Origin: Rhizobium leguminosarum bv. trifolii WSM2297
GTDB taxonomy: Bacteria > Pseudomonadota > Alphaproteobacteria > Rhizobiales > Rhizobiaceae
NCBI RefSeq assembly: GCF_000271845.1
Contig: NZ_JH719393.1
Location: forward strand, 1 to 64,000
Direction of reading: 5' to 3'
DNA: 64,000 nt
The notes under the pieces were generated by a model. It was given only the letters and a program-made list of their open reading frames with translations. It did not search any database and had not been told where the DNA came from. The translations under genes were made by a program, and so were the position numbers. The stretch's first letter is position 1. The number at the start of each line of letters is the position of its first letter. Below, piece after piece: positions 35,610 to 44,211 of this stretch.

Positions 35610-36025
35610 ATGCCTCCCATGAGGACTTCTGGCGGCCCGTTCGACGAGAATTCGGTCGAGAGACCCTTCGCCCGAAGGAAGCCGGCAAGGCCGAGGAAGT
35701 GGTGGTCGTCTCGATCGGTGCGGCCAAGAAAACACTGCGCGCGGCGCTCGCCAAGGGCGCCGACCGTGCCTTCCTCGCCGGTGACCAGGATGCGGTCGAG
35801 CCGCTCACTGTGGCAAAGATCCCAAGGGAGTTGGCGACGCCGAAAAGCCGGGGCTTGTCAAGTGGATGGTCTACGAGATGCGCCTCATGGCTGAACGCTA
35901 CGTCAGCGACGGGTTGATCCCAGAGGCGGGTGACGTTGATCGTTTGACGAAGAAGGGCTGCCAGCATCTGACCGGTAATCGTCGTCGATCGTGCTTGCCG
36001 ACGATAAAGATCCTTGGCCGGCCGC
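35610..36025. pseudogene. etfB: Electron transfer flavoprotein beta (etfB) relic with internal inversion
   Basis: On the plus strand, GPFDENSVE then (frame shifted) [42 protein letters not shown] and, one frame over, GDAEKPGLV (to about 35857) follow EtfB in order. The next EtfB segment (GKQAIDDD..TGQMLAALL) is found on the minus strand at about 36015-35960: VGK, IDDD, then TGQMLAALL. So about 150 bp appear to have been inverted inside an already decayed gene. Intact EtfB carries electrons from acyl-CoA and other dehydrogenases. Recognition is from memory of the family. Confidence 0.6.
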
Positions 36026-36122
36026 TGCATTCTTACCGCGAACCGCTCTACGTCGCGGCGCTTTCGCTCGTTGGAACGGCTAGGCACGGATCTCCTCGTT
36101 AGATCCCGGGTTTGGTTTTGGA

Positions 36123-36355
36123 ATATGACAAACGCATTTCAAGTGAGGGGGCCGGAGCCATCACAACGTGCGCTCTTCCGCTACGTAGCCGAAACCCCTG
36201 ATGTTCTGGAAAAGGAAATTGGCGACAACAGGTTTTTTGGCAGGAGACGCGACCGTGGCGGACACTACATTCGCGATTTTCCAGACGGTTCGAGAGCGTT
36301 TCGATCAGCCGTCTGGATCGACATACCTCGCCCTGATGCATGGTTTAAAAACTTT
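36123..36355 (+). pseudogene. Glutathione S-transferase C-terminal relic
   Basis: One frame gives ETPDVLEKEIGDNRF; the adjacent frame gives FLAGDATVADTTFAIFQTVR followed by a Tyr-x-x-Leu helix. This is the GST C-terminal motif (DNPFLAGD.PTVADTT). A single frameshift joins the two. The thioredoxin-like N-terminal domain is missing. It ends against the stop of the LysR gene at 36345. Confidence 0.65.
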
Positions 36356-37268
36356 GTGTCTCTGGAGGCGGTCTAAGAGATTTGCCGCGAACAAAATCGA
36401 CGAAGGCACGCAGCGGCGGCGGCATCTGGCGCCGGCTGGGATAATAGAGGTGAAAGCCCGGGAACGGGGGTGTCCAGTCGTCAAGCATGCTGACGAGCCG
36501 GCCCGCGACGAGATGTTCCGCCACGTAATAATCGAAGAGATAACCGATGCCGACGCCATCCAGCACGGCCCGCAGCATCAGGTCGTTGTCGGTGGTGATG
36601 AGCGGCCCCGAGACGGCCACATCGAGTTTCTCGTCGCCGCGTTCGAATTCCCAGTGATAGAGGCTGCCATCCGTCGGCCAGCGGGAGGCGACGCAAGCGT
36701 GGTCGCGCAGATCGCGCGGCGTTTGCGGCATGCCGTGGCGCGCGATGTAGTCGGGCGAGGCGATGACGACGAGCCGCATGTCACCGCCGAGCTTTACGCT
36801 TACCATGTCCTTTTCCACCATCTCGCCCAGCCGGATGCCGGCATCGAACCGACCGGCGACGATATCGGAAAGTTTGTCATCAACGATAATGTCGATGACA
36901 ATATCGGGGTAGGCTGCATTGAAGGGAGCAATCAACGGCGCCAGCGTGTGCGTGATCGCGACCCGAGGTGCGTTGATGCGCAGGGGACCGGCCGGCTTAT
37001 CGCGAAGCGCCGTAACATCGGCTATCGCCTGGTCGAGATCAGCAAGCGCGGGCAAAAGCCGGGTAAGCAGCCGCTGGCCAGCCTCGCTCGGCGCCACGCT
37101 GCGCGTCGTGCGGTTGAGCAGCCGGATACCCATCCGTTCTTCGAGTGTGCGGATCGTCTGGCTGAGCGCGGAGGCCGACATGCCGAGCCGGGCGGCCGCG
37201 CGGCCAAAATTGCCGTGTTCGGCAACTGCGGCAAAGGCCCTGAGCTCTGCATAGTCGCTGCCGCGCAT
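36345..37268 (-). CDS. LysR-family transcriptional regulator
   Basis: 307 aa. N-terminal HTH (LRAFAAVAEHGNFGRAAARL then MSASALSQTIRTLEERMGIR) and effector domain (TLAPLIAPFNAAYPDIVIDI, VIASPDYIARHGMPQTP, a Trp-Glu-Phe strand, and YYPSRRQMPPPLRAFVDFVR at the C-terminus). MRGSDYAEL at 37268 is chosen as the usual family start; an earlier Met adds a non-homologous extension. It is divergent from the aldo/keto reductase at 37366, the likely target. Confidence 0.92.
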   Translation of the reverse strand: MRGSDYAELRAFAAVAEHGNFGRAAARLGMSASALSQTIRTLEERMGIRLLNRTTRSVAPSEAGQRLLTRLLPALADLDQAIADVTALRDKPAGPLRINAPRVAITHTLAPLIAPFNAAYPDIVIDIIVDDKLSDIVAGRFDAGIRLGEMVEKDMVSVKLGGDMRLVVIASPDYIARHGMPQTPRDLRDHACVASRWPTDGSLYHWEFERGDEKLDVAVSGPLITTDNDLMLRAVLDGVGIGYLFDYYVAEHLVAGRLVSMLDDWTPPFPGFHLYYPSRRQMPPPLRAFVDFVRGKSLRPPPETQSF

Positions 37269-37294
37269 TATGTAATCTTTTCTAAAGAAGGCAT

Positions 37295-37326
37295 GCCGAT
37301 AATGTAGCATTGTTGTCAGTATCGGC
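37295..37326. promoter_or_regulatory. Inverted repeat between LysR and aldo/keto reductase, candidate operator
   Basis: GCCGATA (37295-37301) and TATCGGC (37320-37326) are perfect 7-bp inverted copies with an 18-base spacer, placed in the 97-bp divergent promoter region. The size and position fit a LysR regulatory binding site. Confidence 0.5.
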
Positions 37327-37365
37327 AAGGCGCATCTTCTGTCTGCAACACAGGAGATTTATCCC

Positions 37366-38451
37366 ATGTCAGATAAAACAACCAACACACTGTCCCTTGA
37401 CCGCTATCGTCTCCTCGGCCGTTCCGGCCTGCGCGTCTCGCCGCTTTCGCTCGGCTCCATGACCTTCGGAACCGATTGGGGCTGGGGTGCCGATGAGAAG
37501 GAATCGCGCCGCATGTTCGACGCCTATGTCGATCGCGGCGGCAATTTCATCGATACCGCCAACCAGTACACGGGCGGCACCTCGGAAAGACTCGTCGGTC
37601 GCTTTGCCGAAGGGCGTCGCGACGAGCTTGTCATCGCCACCAAATATACTATCACCTCGCGCCCGAAGGATCCCAATTCCGGCGGCAATCACCGCCGCAG
37701 TATGGTTCGCTCTGTAGAAGACAGCCTGAAGCGACTGAACACCGATTATATCGATCTCTTCTATCTGCACGCCTGGGACTTCACGACCTCGGTCGAGGAG
37801 GTCATGAGGGGGATGGACGATCTCGTTCGTGCCGGCAAGATCGTCTATGCCGGCATTTCCGACACGCCGGCCTGGCAGGCGGCGCGCATGCAGACGCTGG
37901 CCGACCTGCGCGGCTGGGCGCCCCTAGTAGCACTGCAGATCGAATATAGCCTAATCGAGCGCACGGTTGAGCGTGAACTGATCCCGATGGCGCTTGAACT
38001 CGGCCTCGGCGTTATCCCCTGGTCACCGCTCGGGATGGGCGTTTTGACAGGGAAATACAGCCGATCAGATCTTGACATCGGTGCGGGCACAGCAAGTGCG
38101 GTCGGCACCCGCAAGAATGTGGCTGCCGGCAACGGTTCGCTGACCGAGCGCAGCCTCGGAATCGCCGATGTCGTGAAGCAGGTTGCTGCCGAAATCGGCA
38201 AGACGCCGGCGCAGGTGGCGATCGCCTGGACGCTTACCAACCCTGCCGTGACTTCGCCGATCATGGGTGTGAAGACAATAGCCCAGCTCGAAGACAATCT
38301 CGGTGCGCTCGATATCGAATTGTCGGATGAGCATCGCGCCCGGCTCGCCGAGGCCAGCGCCATCGTTCTCGGCTTCCCGCATGATTTCCTCGCCAAGCCA
38401 CTGACGCGCGGCGTCATGTTCGGCGAAGTGACCGTCGAGCCCCGGCGCTGA
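37366..38451 (+). CDS. Aldo/keto reductase
   Basis: 361 aa TIM-barrel AKR. The catalytic tetrad is visible: Asp and Tyr in FIDTANQYTGGTSE, Lys in VIATKYT, His in FYLHAWD. The NADPH-binding C-terminal region includes SPIMGVKTIAQLEDNLGALD. It belongs with the Tas/YdbC-type single-domain AKRs of alphaproteobacteria. ATG 37366 has AGGAG upstream (caggagatttatccc). It is alone in its transcription unit and divergent from LysR. Reduces aldehydes or ketones; substrate unknown. Confidence 0.92.
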   Translation: MSDKTTNTLSLDRYRLLGRSGLRVSPLSLGSMTFGTDWGWGADEKESRRMFDAYVDRGGNFIDTANQYTGGTSERLVGRFAEGRRDELVIATKYTITSRPKDPNSGGNHRRSMVRSVEDSLKRLNTDYIDLFYLHAWDFTTSVEEVMRGMDDLVRAGKIVYAGISDTPAWQAARMQTLADLRGWAPLVALQIEYSLIERTVERELIPMALELGLGVIPWSPLGMGVLTGKYSRSDLDIGAGTASAVGTRKNVAAGNGSLTERSLGIADVVKQVAAEIGKTPAQVAIAWTLTNPAVTSPIMGVKTIAQLEDNLGALDIELSDEHRARLAEASAIVLGFPHDFLAKPLTRGVMFGEVTVEPRR

Positions 38452-38815
38452 GGACAATCGGTCGATGCGGAAAAACGGGGCGATGATCGAAGAATCGAAC
38501 GCCGCCCGTTCAAATGCATTACATCGCTGCTAAAACTCGAGACAAACATGGCTGCAAACGCACGTGTCCAAATACGGTATAGATGCCGAAGTTCGGGATC
38601 AGGCTTCCGCCGTCCTTGAGAACATGGGCCCATCGGTCAAAGCTGAAGGGTGGGAGTCCCTCCTTCTCGCGGACCGCCTCGCGTCCAGATTACCGGCGGT
38701 CTTATATCCGGAGCAGAAAGAGCGGCCTCGGCCAGGCATGCGGCGTGCCTGGCCCGTTAATATGGAGAACTCCACAGCACCTTTCGTACGTTTGCAGGTG
38801 ATGCTCGACCCGGAA
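38452..38815. other. Intergenic stretch between convergent genes
   Basis: No gene is supported. A short plus-strand frame (from about 38564) has protein-like stretches but no ribosome-binding site and no family I recognise. The stretch ends with the hairpin at 38730-38754. Confidence 0.5.
38730..38754 (-). terminator. Hairpin downstream of the MFS gene, probable terminator
   Basis: GGCCAGGCA (38730-38738) and TGCCTGGCC (38746-38754) form a perfect 9-bp stem with a 7-base loop. On the minus strand it lies about 60 bases after the MFS stop; the following sequence is only moderately T-rich. Confidence 0.45.
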
Positions 38816-40024
38816 TCAGCTGCGAGGCTGCAGCAGCGCCAAGACGACCGTCGACGCAGCCAGGGCAGCGGTGAGGGTCAATGGACCAATAGCGCCGTAA
38901 TGATCGACGATATAACCGCCGAAAACCGCGCCGATACTGATGGCCACCTGAAAGGACACGACCATCAGGCTGCCTGCCGCCTCCAGCGCATCGGGTGCCC
39001 CGCGGGAAAGATTGGTCGGCAGCACCACCGGCGCCATGCCAAAAGCGAAGCCCCAAAGTGCAACGAGGGCGAACGCGATGCCGGCATGAGCGCCTGCAAG
39101 CACGAGAACGAGCGCCGCAAACGCCATCAGCACCGCGGTGACAGCGAGGGCCACTGCAATACTGGCGTCGGCCATTCGGCCACCGGCAACATTGCCGATC
39201 ACAGAGGCGATACCAAACCCAAGCAGCGCCAAGGCGATCGATCTGGTGTCAAGGAGCGTCACTTGTTCGAGAAAGGGACGCACATAAACCGAGCCGGCGA
39301 AATGCCCCGTCATCAGCAAAAGGATGGCAAGCATCCCAAGTTGAATGCCGCGCCGGCGTGTCAGTCGGAAAACGTCGGCGAGACTGTTGCTGGTGCTTGC
39401 CGGCAGTGTTGGCAAGCTGAGTGCCTGCAGGAGCATGGCAATCGCGGCAAGCCCGGCGGTCATCGCCATGGCGCTGCGCCAGCCCAACCAGTCGCTGATC
39501 AATGCGCCCATCGATGGTGCCGCTATGGTGGCGAGCGACACGCCAAGGGTGACAATCGACATGCCCCGACCTGTCGCATTGGCGCCGACCAGCCTCGCCA
39601 CCACGGCAACCGAAAGTGCCCAGAAACCGCTAAGCGCGATGCCCAGCCCAGCCCGGCCCAACAACAACAGCCAAAAATCGGTCGCTAACGCAGCAAGAAT
39701 ATTGGAGCCGACCGCCAGCGCGCTGAGACCGACCAGCACTGCCTTTCGGTTAAGTCTGCCGATGAGAACATTGCTCAACAGCGCCGTCACGGCGCCGACG
39801 GAGGCGGTAGCAGTGACGACCTGTCCGGCTGTTCCCTCGCTGATCCCGAGATCGCGGGCCATTGGCGTCAGAAGGCCCGCCGGCAGGAATTCAGCCGATA
39901 CGAGCGCAAAGCTGGTGGCCGCCATCGAAAGAACGGCAAACCAGGTCGCCGCGGGCCATGCGGATTGATCGGCTGTCTCGAGCTCAATTGTTGCACCCTC
40001 GAGCTGTGATGTTGTGTCCGTCAT
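38816..40024 (-). CDS. MFS transporter, DHA1-type
   Basis: 402 aa, twelve predicted membrane helices. The opening FAVLSMAATSFALVSAEFLP and GLLTPMARDLGISEGTAGQV match sugar-efflux/arabinose-polymer-exporter-like DHA1 proteins, and the loop motif reads NVLIGRLNRKAVLVG. ATG 40024 is chosen for its AGGAG seven to eight bases upstream; another Met ten codons earlier is possible. It is downstream of the AraC gene at 40083 on the same strand (58 bp gap), so regulator and transporter may be cotranscribed. Inner-membrane exporter; substrate unknown. Confidence 0.88.
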   Translation of the reverse strand: MTDTTSQLEGATIELETADQSAWPAATWFAVLSMAATSFALVSAEFLPAGLLTPMARDLGISEGTAGQVVTATASVGAVTALLSNVLIGRLNRKAVLVGLSALAVGSNILAALATDFWLLLLGRAGLGIALSGFWALSVAVVARLVGANATGRGMSIVTLGVSLATIAAPSMGALISDWLGWRSAMAMTAGLAAIAMLLQALSLPTLPASTSNSLADVFRLTRRRGIQLGMLAILLLMTGHFAGSVYVRPFLEQVTLLDTRSIALALLGFGIASVIGNVAGGRMADASIAVALAVTAVLMAFAALVLVLAGAHAGIAFALVALWGFAFGMAPVVLPTNLSRGAPDALEAAGSLMVVSFQVAISIGAVFGGYIVDHYGAIGPLTLTAALAASTVVLALLQPRS

Positions 40025-40082
40025 CGAAGCATCTCCTATGTTGGGAGATTTCATAGACGAACTTTCGGGGACGATATGTGTC

Positions 40083-41027
40083 TTATAATCCGAAATTCAT
40101 GTCCGTTCGTCCGGAACTTGTGCGGCGCACAAAACCCGGCGAGACGCGGGTGACGCGCTTGAAGGCACGCGCGAAGGATGCCTCAGACTCATAGCCTAAC
40201 CGGGAAGCAACTTCGGCAACGGACAGGCCGCTTTGTCCCAGCAGCTCGCGAGCAAGTTGCATACGCAGACGGGCAAGATAATGCGCCGCGCCTTCTCCTA
40301 AAATAGCGCTGAAGCGCTCGGCGAAAATTGAGCGCGACTGGCCTGCCACGCCGGCGAGGCTTTCGAGCGTCCAGTTTTGCCCCGGGTCTCGGTGCATGGC
40401 CGCCAAGACACGACCGATGTGGGGATCGCGGATGGCGGCGAGCCAACCGGTGGTCGACCCTCCGCTGCAATTGACCCAGCAGCGGATAAGCCGGGCAGCA
40501 AGCAAATCCGCCATGCGCGACAGGACAGTCGCGCTTCCCATTTGGGGCTGTGTCGCCTCGGCCGACATAGCGGCGAGCAGCGGGGCGACGATCGGATCGT
40601 TGCCGGCTACATCGCAGCCCTTGATGATTGGCGGCATCAGAGCGATCAAGGGGTTGAGCGCATGGGCGCCCAAGGCCATGGAGCCGCAGAAGAGAGTGCT
40701 GGCCGCACCCGTTCCTTCCCGCACCACTTCGCAGACATTGCTCCCCAACTTTGTTATCTGACAGCTTTCAAGCGAGTCGCCCTCAACATCTGGTGCACTG
40801 GCCAATCGATGCGCAATGCCTTGCGGCAGCAGCACCAGATCGCCATTGTTCAACTCCTGCCACCCTTGAGGTTCGGTATGGATCCAGCATGGACCCTGGC
40901 TGACAAAATGAAAACGAAGCAGCTGTTGTTGCGGAAACGCGATGCTCCAGGGATGTCTGAGTTCGCAGCGTCCATAGTTGACGCCACTCAAGCGAAAGTC
41001 TTGCAGGACTTCGCTAAGGGCATCCAT
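40083..41027 (-). CDS. AraC-family regulator (cupin_6 subfamily)
   Basis: 314 aa. N-terminus MDALSEVLQDFRLSGVNYGR and cupin strand QGPCWIHTEPQGWQELNNGD; C-terminal HTHs LAGVAGQSRSIFAERFSAIL and VAEVASRLGYESEASFARAF. The start at 41027 matches the paralogues; an earlier Met exists at 41072. It is the fourth copy of this regulator type in the window. It differs in lying upstream of its presumed target (the MFS gene) on the same strand rather than divergently. Confidence 0.9.
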   Translation of the reverse strand: MDALSEVLQDFRLSGVNYGRCELRHPWSIAFPQQQLLRFHFVSQGPCWIHTEPQGWQELNNGDLVLLPQGIAHRLASAPDVEGDSLESCQITKLGSNVCEVVREGTGAASTLFCGSMALGAHALNPLIALMPPIIKGCDVAGNDPIVAPLLAAMSAEATQPQMGSATVLSRMADLLAARLIRCWVNCSGGSTTGWLAAIRDPHIGRVLAAMHRDPGQNWTLESLAGVAGQSRSIFAERFSAILGEGAAHYLARLRMQLARELLGQSGLSVAEVASRLGYESEASFARAFKRVTRVSPGFVRRTSSGRTDMNFGL

Positions 41028-41222
41028 CGGGATATTTGACGGCGTCGACGGTCGAGACGAATGATCAAGCATACCGTTGATCTAGGTATAAACCGTCTGG
41101 GATTCAACCAGGTGACCTCGTCAACACGTCTTCGCGTACTGTTTTTTGAAATTTCCAATGTAGTCGCCGCAAACTGCCTCGTCGCCGGCGGGCCTGCGGG
41201 CGCAATGCGCTGTCGAGAGAGC

Positions 41223-42404
41223 CTATTCGTCGAGGTAGCGTTCGGTCAACCGCGCCCACATCGCAGCGCCTGCCGTCAGACTTCCGTCCGCGAAGTCATA
41301 TTTGGCGCTATGCAGGATCGCCGAGTTGACGCCATTACCGAGACGCAGAAAGGCGCCGGGCTTGTGCTCGAGGAAATGGGAGAAGTCTTCGCTGCCGGGA
41401 ATGAGGGCGCAGGTCGTCACCTTGTCGGCACCGACCAGTTCCTCGGCAACCTTCCAGGCAAACTCGGTCTCGGCTTCGGAATTCACGACAACGGGATGGC
41501 CGCGGACGTAATCGATCTCCGCCTTGGCGCCGAAGCCATCGGCAACGGATTCGGTTAGCTTGCGGATGCGCGCTTCCAGAAGCTCGCGCACCTCGGGATC
41601 GAACGAGCGGATGGTCATCAGGAGCTTGGCGTTCTCGGGAATGACGTTCGACGCCTCGCCGCTATGGATCGCGCCCACGGTCACCACGGCCGTCTGCGTC
41701 GGGTCGACACTGCGCGACACCACGGTCTGAAGCGCGACGACGAGGTGGCAGACAACGACAACGGGATCGATTGTCAGGTGCGGGCGCGAGGCATGCCCGC
41801 CCTTGCCCTTTATCGTAATCTCGGCCGTATCGGCGGCGGCCATCAGCGGGCCGGAGCGCATCAGGAAGGTGCCTTCGGGGGCGCCGGGATGGTTGTGCAT
41901 GCCGTAGATCACGTCGAACGGGAAACGCTCGAACAGGCCGTCGGCAATCATCGCCGGGGCGCCGCTGACTGCACCTGCCTCTTCGGCCGGCTGGAAGATC
42001 AGCGTCACGGTGCCGTAGAAGCGGCGGGTGCGGGCCAGATACTCGGCGGCGCCGAGTAGAATGGTGGTGTGGCCGTCATGGCCGCAGGCATGCATCTTGC
42101 CCGGCACTTTGCTGGCATGGTCGAGTCCGCTCTGCTCAGTGATCGGAAGCGCGTCCATATCGGCGCGGATTGCGATGCTCTTCTTGCCGCTGCCTACTGT
42201 CATGCGAGCAACGACGCCATGGCCGCCGACATTGCGTGTCACCTCGTAACCCCAGGCCTCCAGCTTTTCGGCGACGAAGCGCGCGGTTTCGGTCTCTTCG
42301 AAGGAAAGCTCGGGATTGGCGTGCAGATGGCGGCGGATCGCCGTCAGCTCGGCTTTGGCAGGCTCGAAATCCGAAAGGCTGGCATAGTCGTTTGTCAGGT
42401 GCAT
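41223..42404 (-). CDS. M20-family amidohydrolase (hippurate hydrolase-like)
   Basis: 393 aa metal-dependent amidohydrolase. Metal-binding motifs: MHACGHDGHTTILLGAA, the Glu-Glu pair in FQPAEEAGAVSG, YGMHNHPG, and the C-terminal His in GSEDFSHFLEHKPGAF. The dimerisation domain lies in the middle. Relatives remove acyl groups from N-acyl amino acids. It is the last gene of the ABC operon 41223-46112, 74 bases after the ATPase gene, so it probably releases a free amino acid from an imported conjugate. No signal peptide, hence cytoplasmic. Confidence 0.93.
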   Translation of the reverse strand: MHLTNDYASLSDFEPAKAELTAIRRHLHANPELSFEETETARFVAEKLEAWGYEVTRNVGGHGVVARMTVGSGKKSIAIRADMDALPITEQSGLDHASKVPGKMHACGHDGHTTILLGAAEYLARTRRFYGTVTLIFQPAEEAGAVSGAPAMIADGLFERFPFDVIYGMHNHPGAPEGTFLMRSGPLMAAADTAEITIKGKGGHASRPHLTIDPVVVVCHLVVALQTVVSRSVDPTQTAVVTVGAIHSGEASNVIPENAKLLMTIRSFDPEVRELLEARIRKLTESVADGFGAKAEIDYVRGHPVVVNSEAETEFAWKVAEELVGADKVTTCALIPGSEDFSHFLEHKPGAFLRLGNGVNSAILHSAKYDFADGSLTAGAAMWARLTERYLDE

Positions 42405-42478
42405 GGCGGTTCCGGTCTTGCATGGGCTCCCCGCCGCGGCTGCGGCGGGCGGTTGAAGGGGAGGGGGAAGATGCCGCG

Positions 42479-43258
42479 CTAGATGACGCGCGACAGGAAG
42501 CTGCGGGTGCGCGGGTGCTGCGGATTGCCGAGCACATTCTCGGGCTTGCCCTGTTCGATGACCTTGCCGCCGTCCATGAACACGACGCGGTCGGCCGCTT
42601 CGCGGGCAAAGCCGATCTCGTGGGTGACGACGATCATTGTCAGGCCCTGATTGGCGAGGTCACGCATGGTGGCGAGCACTTCGCCGACCAGCTCAGGGTC
42701 GAGCGCCGAGGTCGGCTCGTCGAAGAGCATCAGCTTCGGCTTGATCGCCAGCGCGCGGGCGATCGCCACGCGCTGTTGCTGGCCGCCGGAAAGCTGGCGG
42801 GGGTAGTTATCAGCCTTTGCTGAGAGGCCGACACGTTCGAGCAGGCGCTTGGCATTTTCCGTCGCTTCCTTGCGGCTTTCACCGTGGATGCCGACGGGGG
42901 CCTCGATGATGTTTTGCAGCGAAGTCATATGCGGGTAGAGATTGAACTGCTGGAACACCATGCCGATCTTGCGGCGCTGAAGGGCTACGGCGTGATTGGA
43001 AAGCTGCACCAGCTTGCCGTTGCGGAAGCTGTAGCCGATCTGCTCGCCATCCACCTCGATCGATCCCTGGTTGATCGCTTCAAGGCGGTTGATACAGCGC
43101 AGGAAGGTCGATTTGCCCGAACCCGAAGGCCCCAGGATGACGACGACTTCGCCTGGGGCGACGTCGAGATCGATGCCTTTCAGAACCTCCAGCTGGTCGA
43201 AGGATTTGTGCACGTTGCGGGCCCGCACGAGCGGTTCGACGGTCGCGGTCGTGTTCAT
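42479..43258 (-). CDS. Amino-acid ABC transporter ATP-binding protein
   Basis: 259 aa. Walker [20 protein letters not shown] loop [13 protein letters not shown], signature [16 protein letters not shown], Walker [13 protein letters not shown], switch His in VVTHEIGFA. This is the GlnQ/HisP type. It overlaps the permease gene by 4 bp (ATGA at 43255-43258), indicating coupled translation. Cytoplasmic face of the importer. Confidence 0.95.
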   Translation of the reverse strand: MNTTATVEPLVRARNVHKSFDQLEVLKGIDLDVAPGEVVVILGPSGSGKSTFLRCINRLEAINQGSIEVDGEQIGYSFRNGKLVQLSNHAVALQRRKIGMVFQQFNLYPHMTSLQNIIEAPVGIHGESRKEATENAKRLLERVGLSAKADNYPRQLSGGQQQRVAIARALAIKPKLMLFDEPTSALDPELVGEVLATMRDLANQGLTMIVVTHEIGFAREAADRVVFMDGGKVIEQGKPENVLGNPQHPRTRSFLSRVI

Positions 43259-44211
43259 TGGCTCGCCTCCTGTGTGCCAGCAAGTGCCGGTGCCGGCATG
43301 GCGGCTTCCTTTTCGGTATTGGCGCTGCCGGTGCGCCGGTCACCACGGCCGTAATAGCGCTCGATATAGCCCTGGCCGATATTCAGCACCGAGGTGATTA
43401 GCAGGTACCAGCTGACAGCGACGAGCAGCATCGGGATGACTTCGAAGGTGCGGTTGTAGATCGACTGGACCGAGTAGAGCAGGTCGGCCATGGCAATGAC
43501 GCTGACGAGCGAGGTCGCCTTGATCATGCTGATCAGCTGGTTGCCGGTCGGCGGAACGATCGAACGCATCGCCTGCGGGAGGATGATGCGGCGGAGCGCC
43601 CTTGCCCGGGTCATGCCGAAGGCTTCAGCGGTCTCGTACTGGCCCCTGTCGACCGACAACAGACCGCCGCGGATGATCTCCGCCATATAGGCGGACTCGT
43701 TGAGAGCAAGGCCGGCAATGGCCGCCGTCATCGGGCTGATGACGGAATTGGTGTCCCAACTGATGAAGGTCGGTCCGAAGAAGGGGATGCCGATCGACAG
43801 TGTCGGGAAGAGGGTGGAAAGATTGTACCAGAAGATCAGTTGCACCAGCAGCGGCGTGCCGCGGAAGAACCAGATGAACAGCGAGGCAAGCGAGCTTGCG
43901 AGACGGTCCTTCGACATGCGGGCGACGGCGAGCAGCAGGCCGATAACGACGCCGATGATCATCGCTACAACGGTGAGGCCAAGCGAGACGTAGAGGCCGC
44001 TGATGACGACAGGATCGAAGAAATACTGGGCGACGACGGGCCAGCCGAAATTCTCGTTTCCGGCAACCGACCAGGCGAAGTAGGCGGCAATCACCAGGAC
44101 GACAATCCAGGCCGCGACACGACCGGCCGGGAAAGGCTTTTGGGCATGCGCCACATCCCGTGCGGCCGCATCGCCGGGTGGCGACGCGGTGTTCATGATA
44201 TCAATGCTCAT
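43255..44211 (-). CDS. Amino-acid ABC transporter permease
   Basis: 318 aa. Membrane helices begin around residue 35 (VAAWIVVLVIAAYFAW). The HisMQ-type segment FFRGTPLLVQLIFWYNLSTL and the ATPase-contact loop (ETAEAFGMTRARALRRIILP) are clear. Only one permease gene is present, so the membrane part is probably a homodimer. ATG 44211 overlaps the stop of the binding-protein gene. The N-terminal 30 and C-terminal 30 residues are polar tails. Confidence 0.93.
   Translation of the reverse strand: MSIDIMNTASPPGDAAARDVAHAQKPFPAGRVAAWIVVLVIAAYFAWSVAGNENFGWPVVAQYFFDPVVISGLYVSLGLTVVAMIIGVVIGLLLAVARMSKDRLASSLASLFIWFFRGTPLLVQLIFWYNLSTLFPTLSIGIPFFGPTFISWDTNSVISPMTAAIAGLALNESAYMAEIIRGGLLSVDRGQYETAEAFGMTRARALRRIILPQAMRSIVPPTGNQLISMIKATSLVSVIAMADLLYSVQSIYNRTFEVIPMLLVAVSWYLLITSVLNIGQGYIERYYGRGDRRTGSANTEKEAAMPAPALAGTQEASQ

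Noticed and set aside
36201..37307. Plus-strand reading frame of 368 codons
   Set aside because: Only its first 50 codons are meaningful (GST relic); the rest is antisense to an intact LysR gene.
38564..39688. Plus-strand reading frame of 374 codons
   Set aside because: Antisense to the MFS gene, with a Gln/His/Arg-rich composition unlike a real protein.
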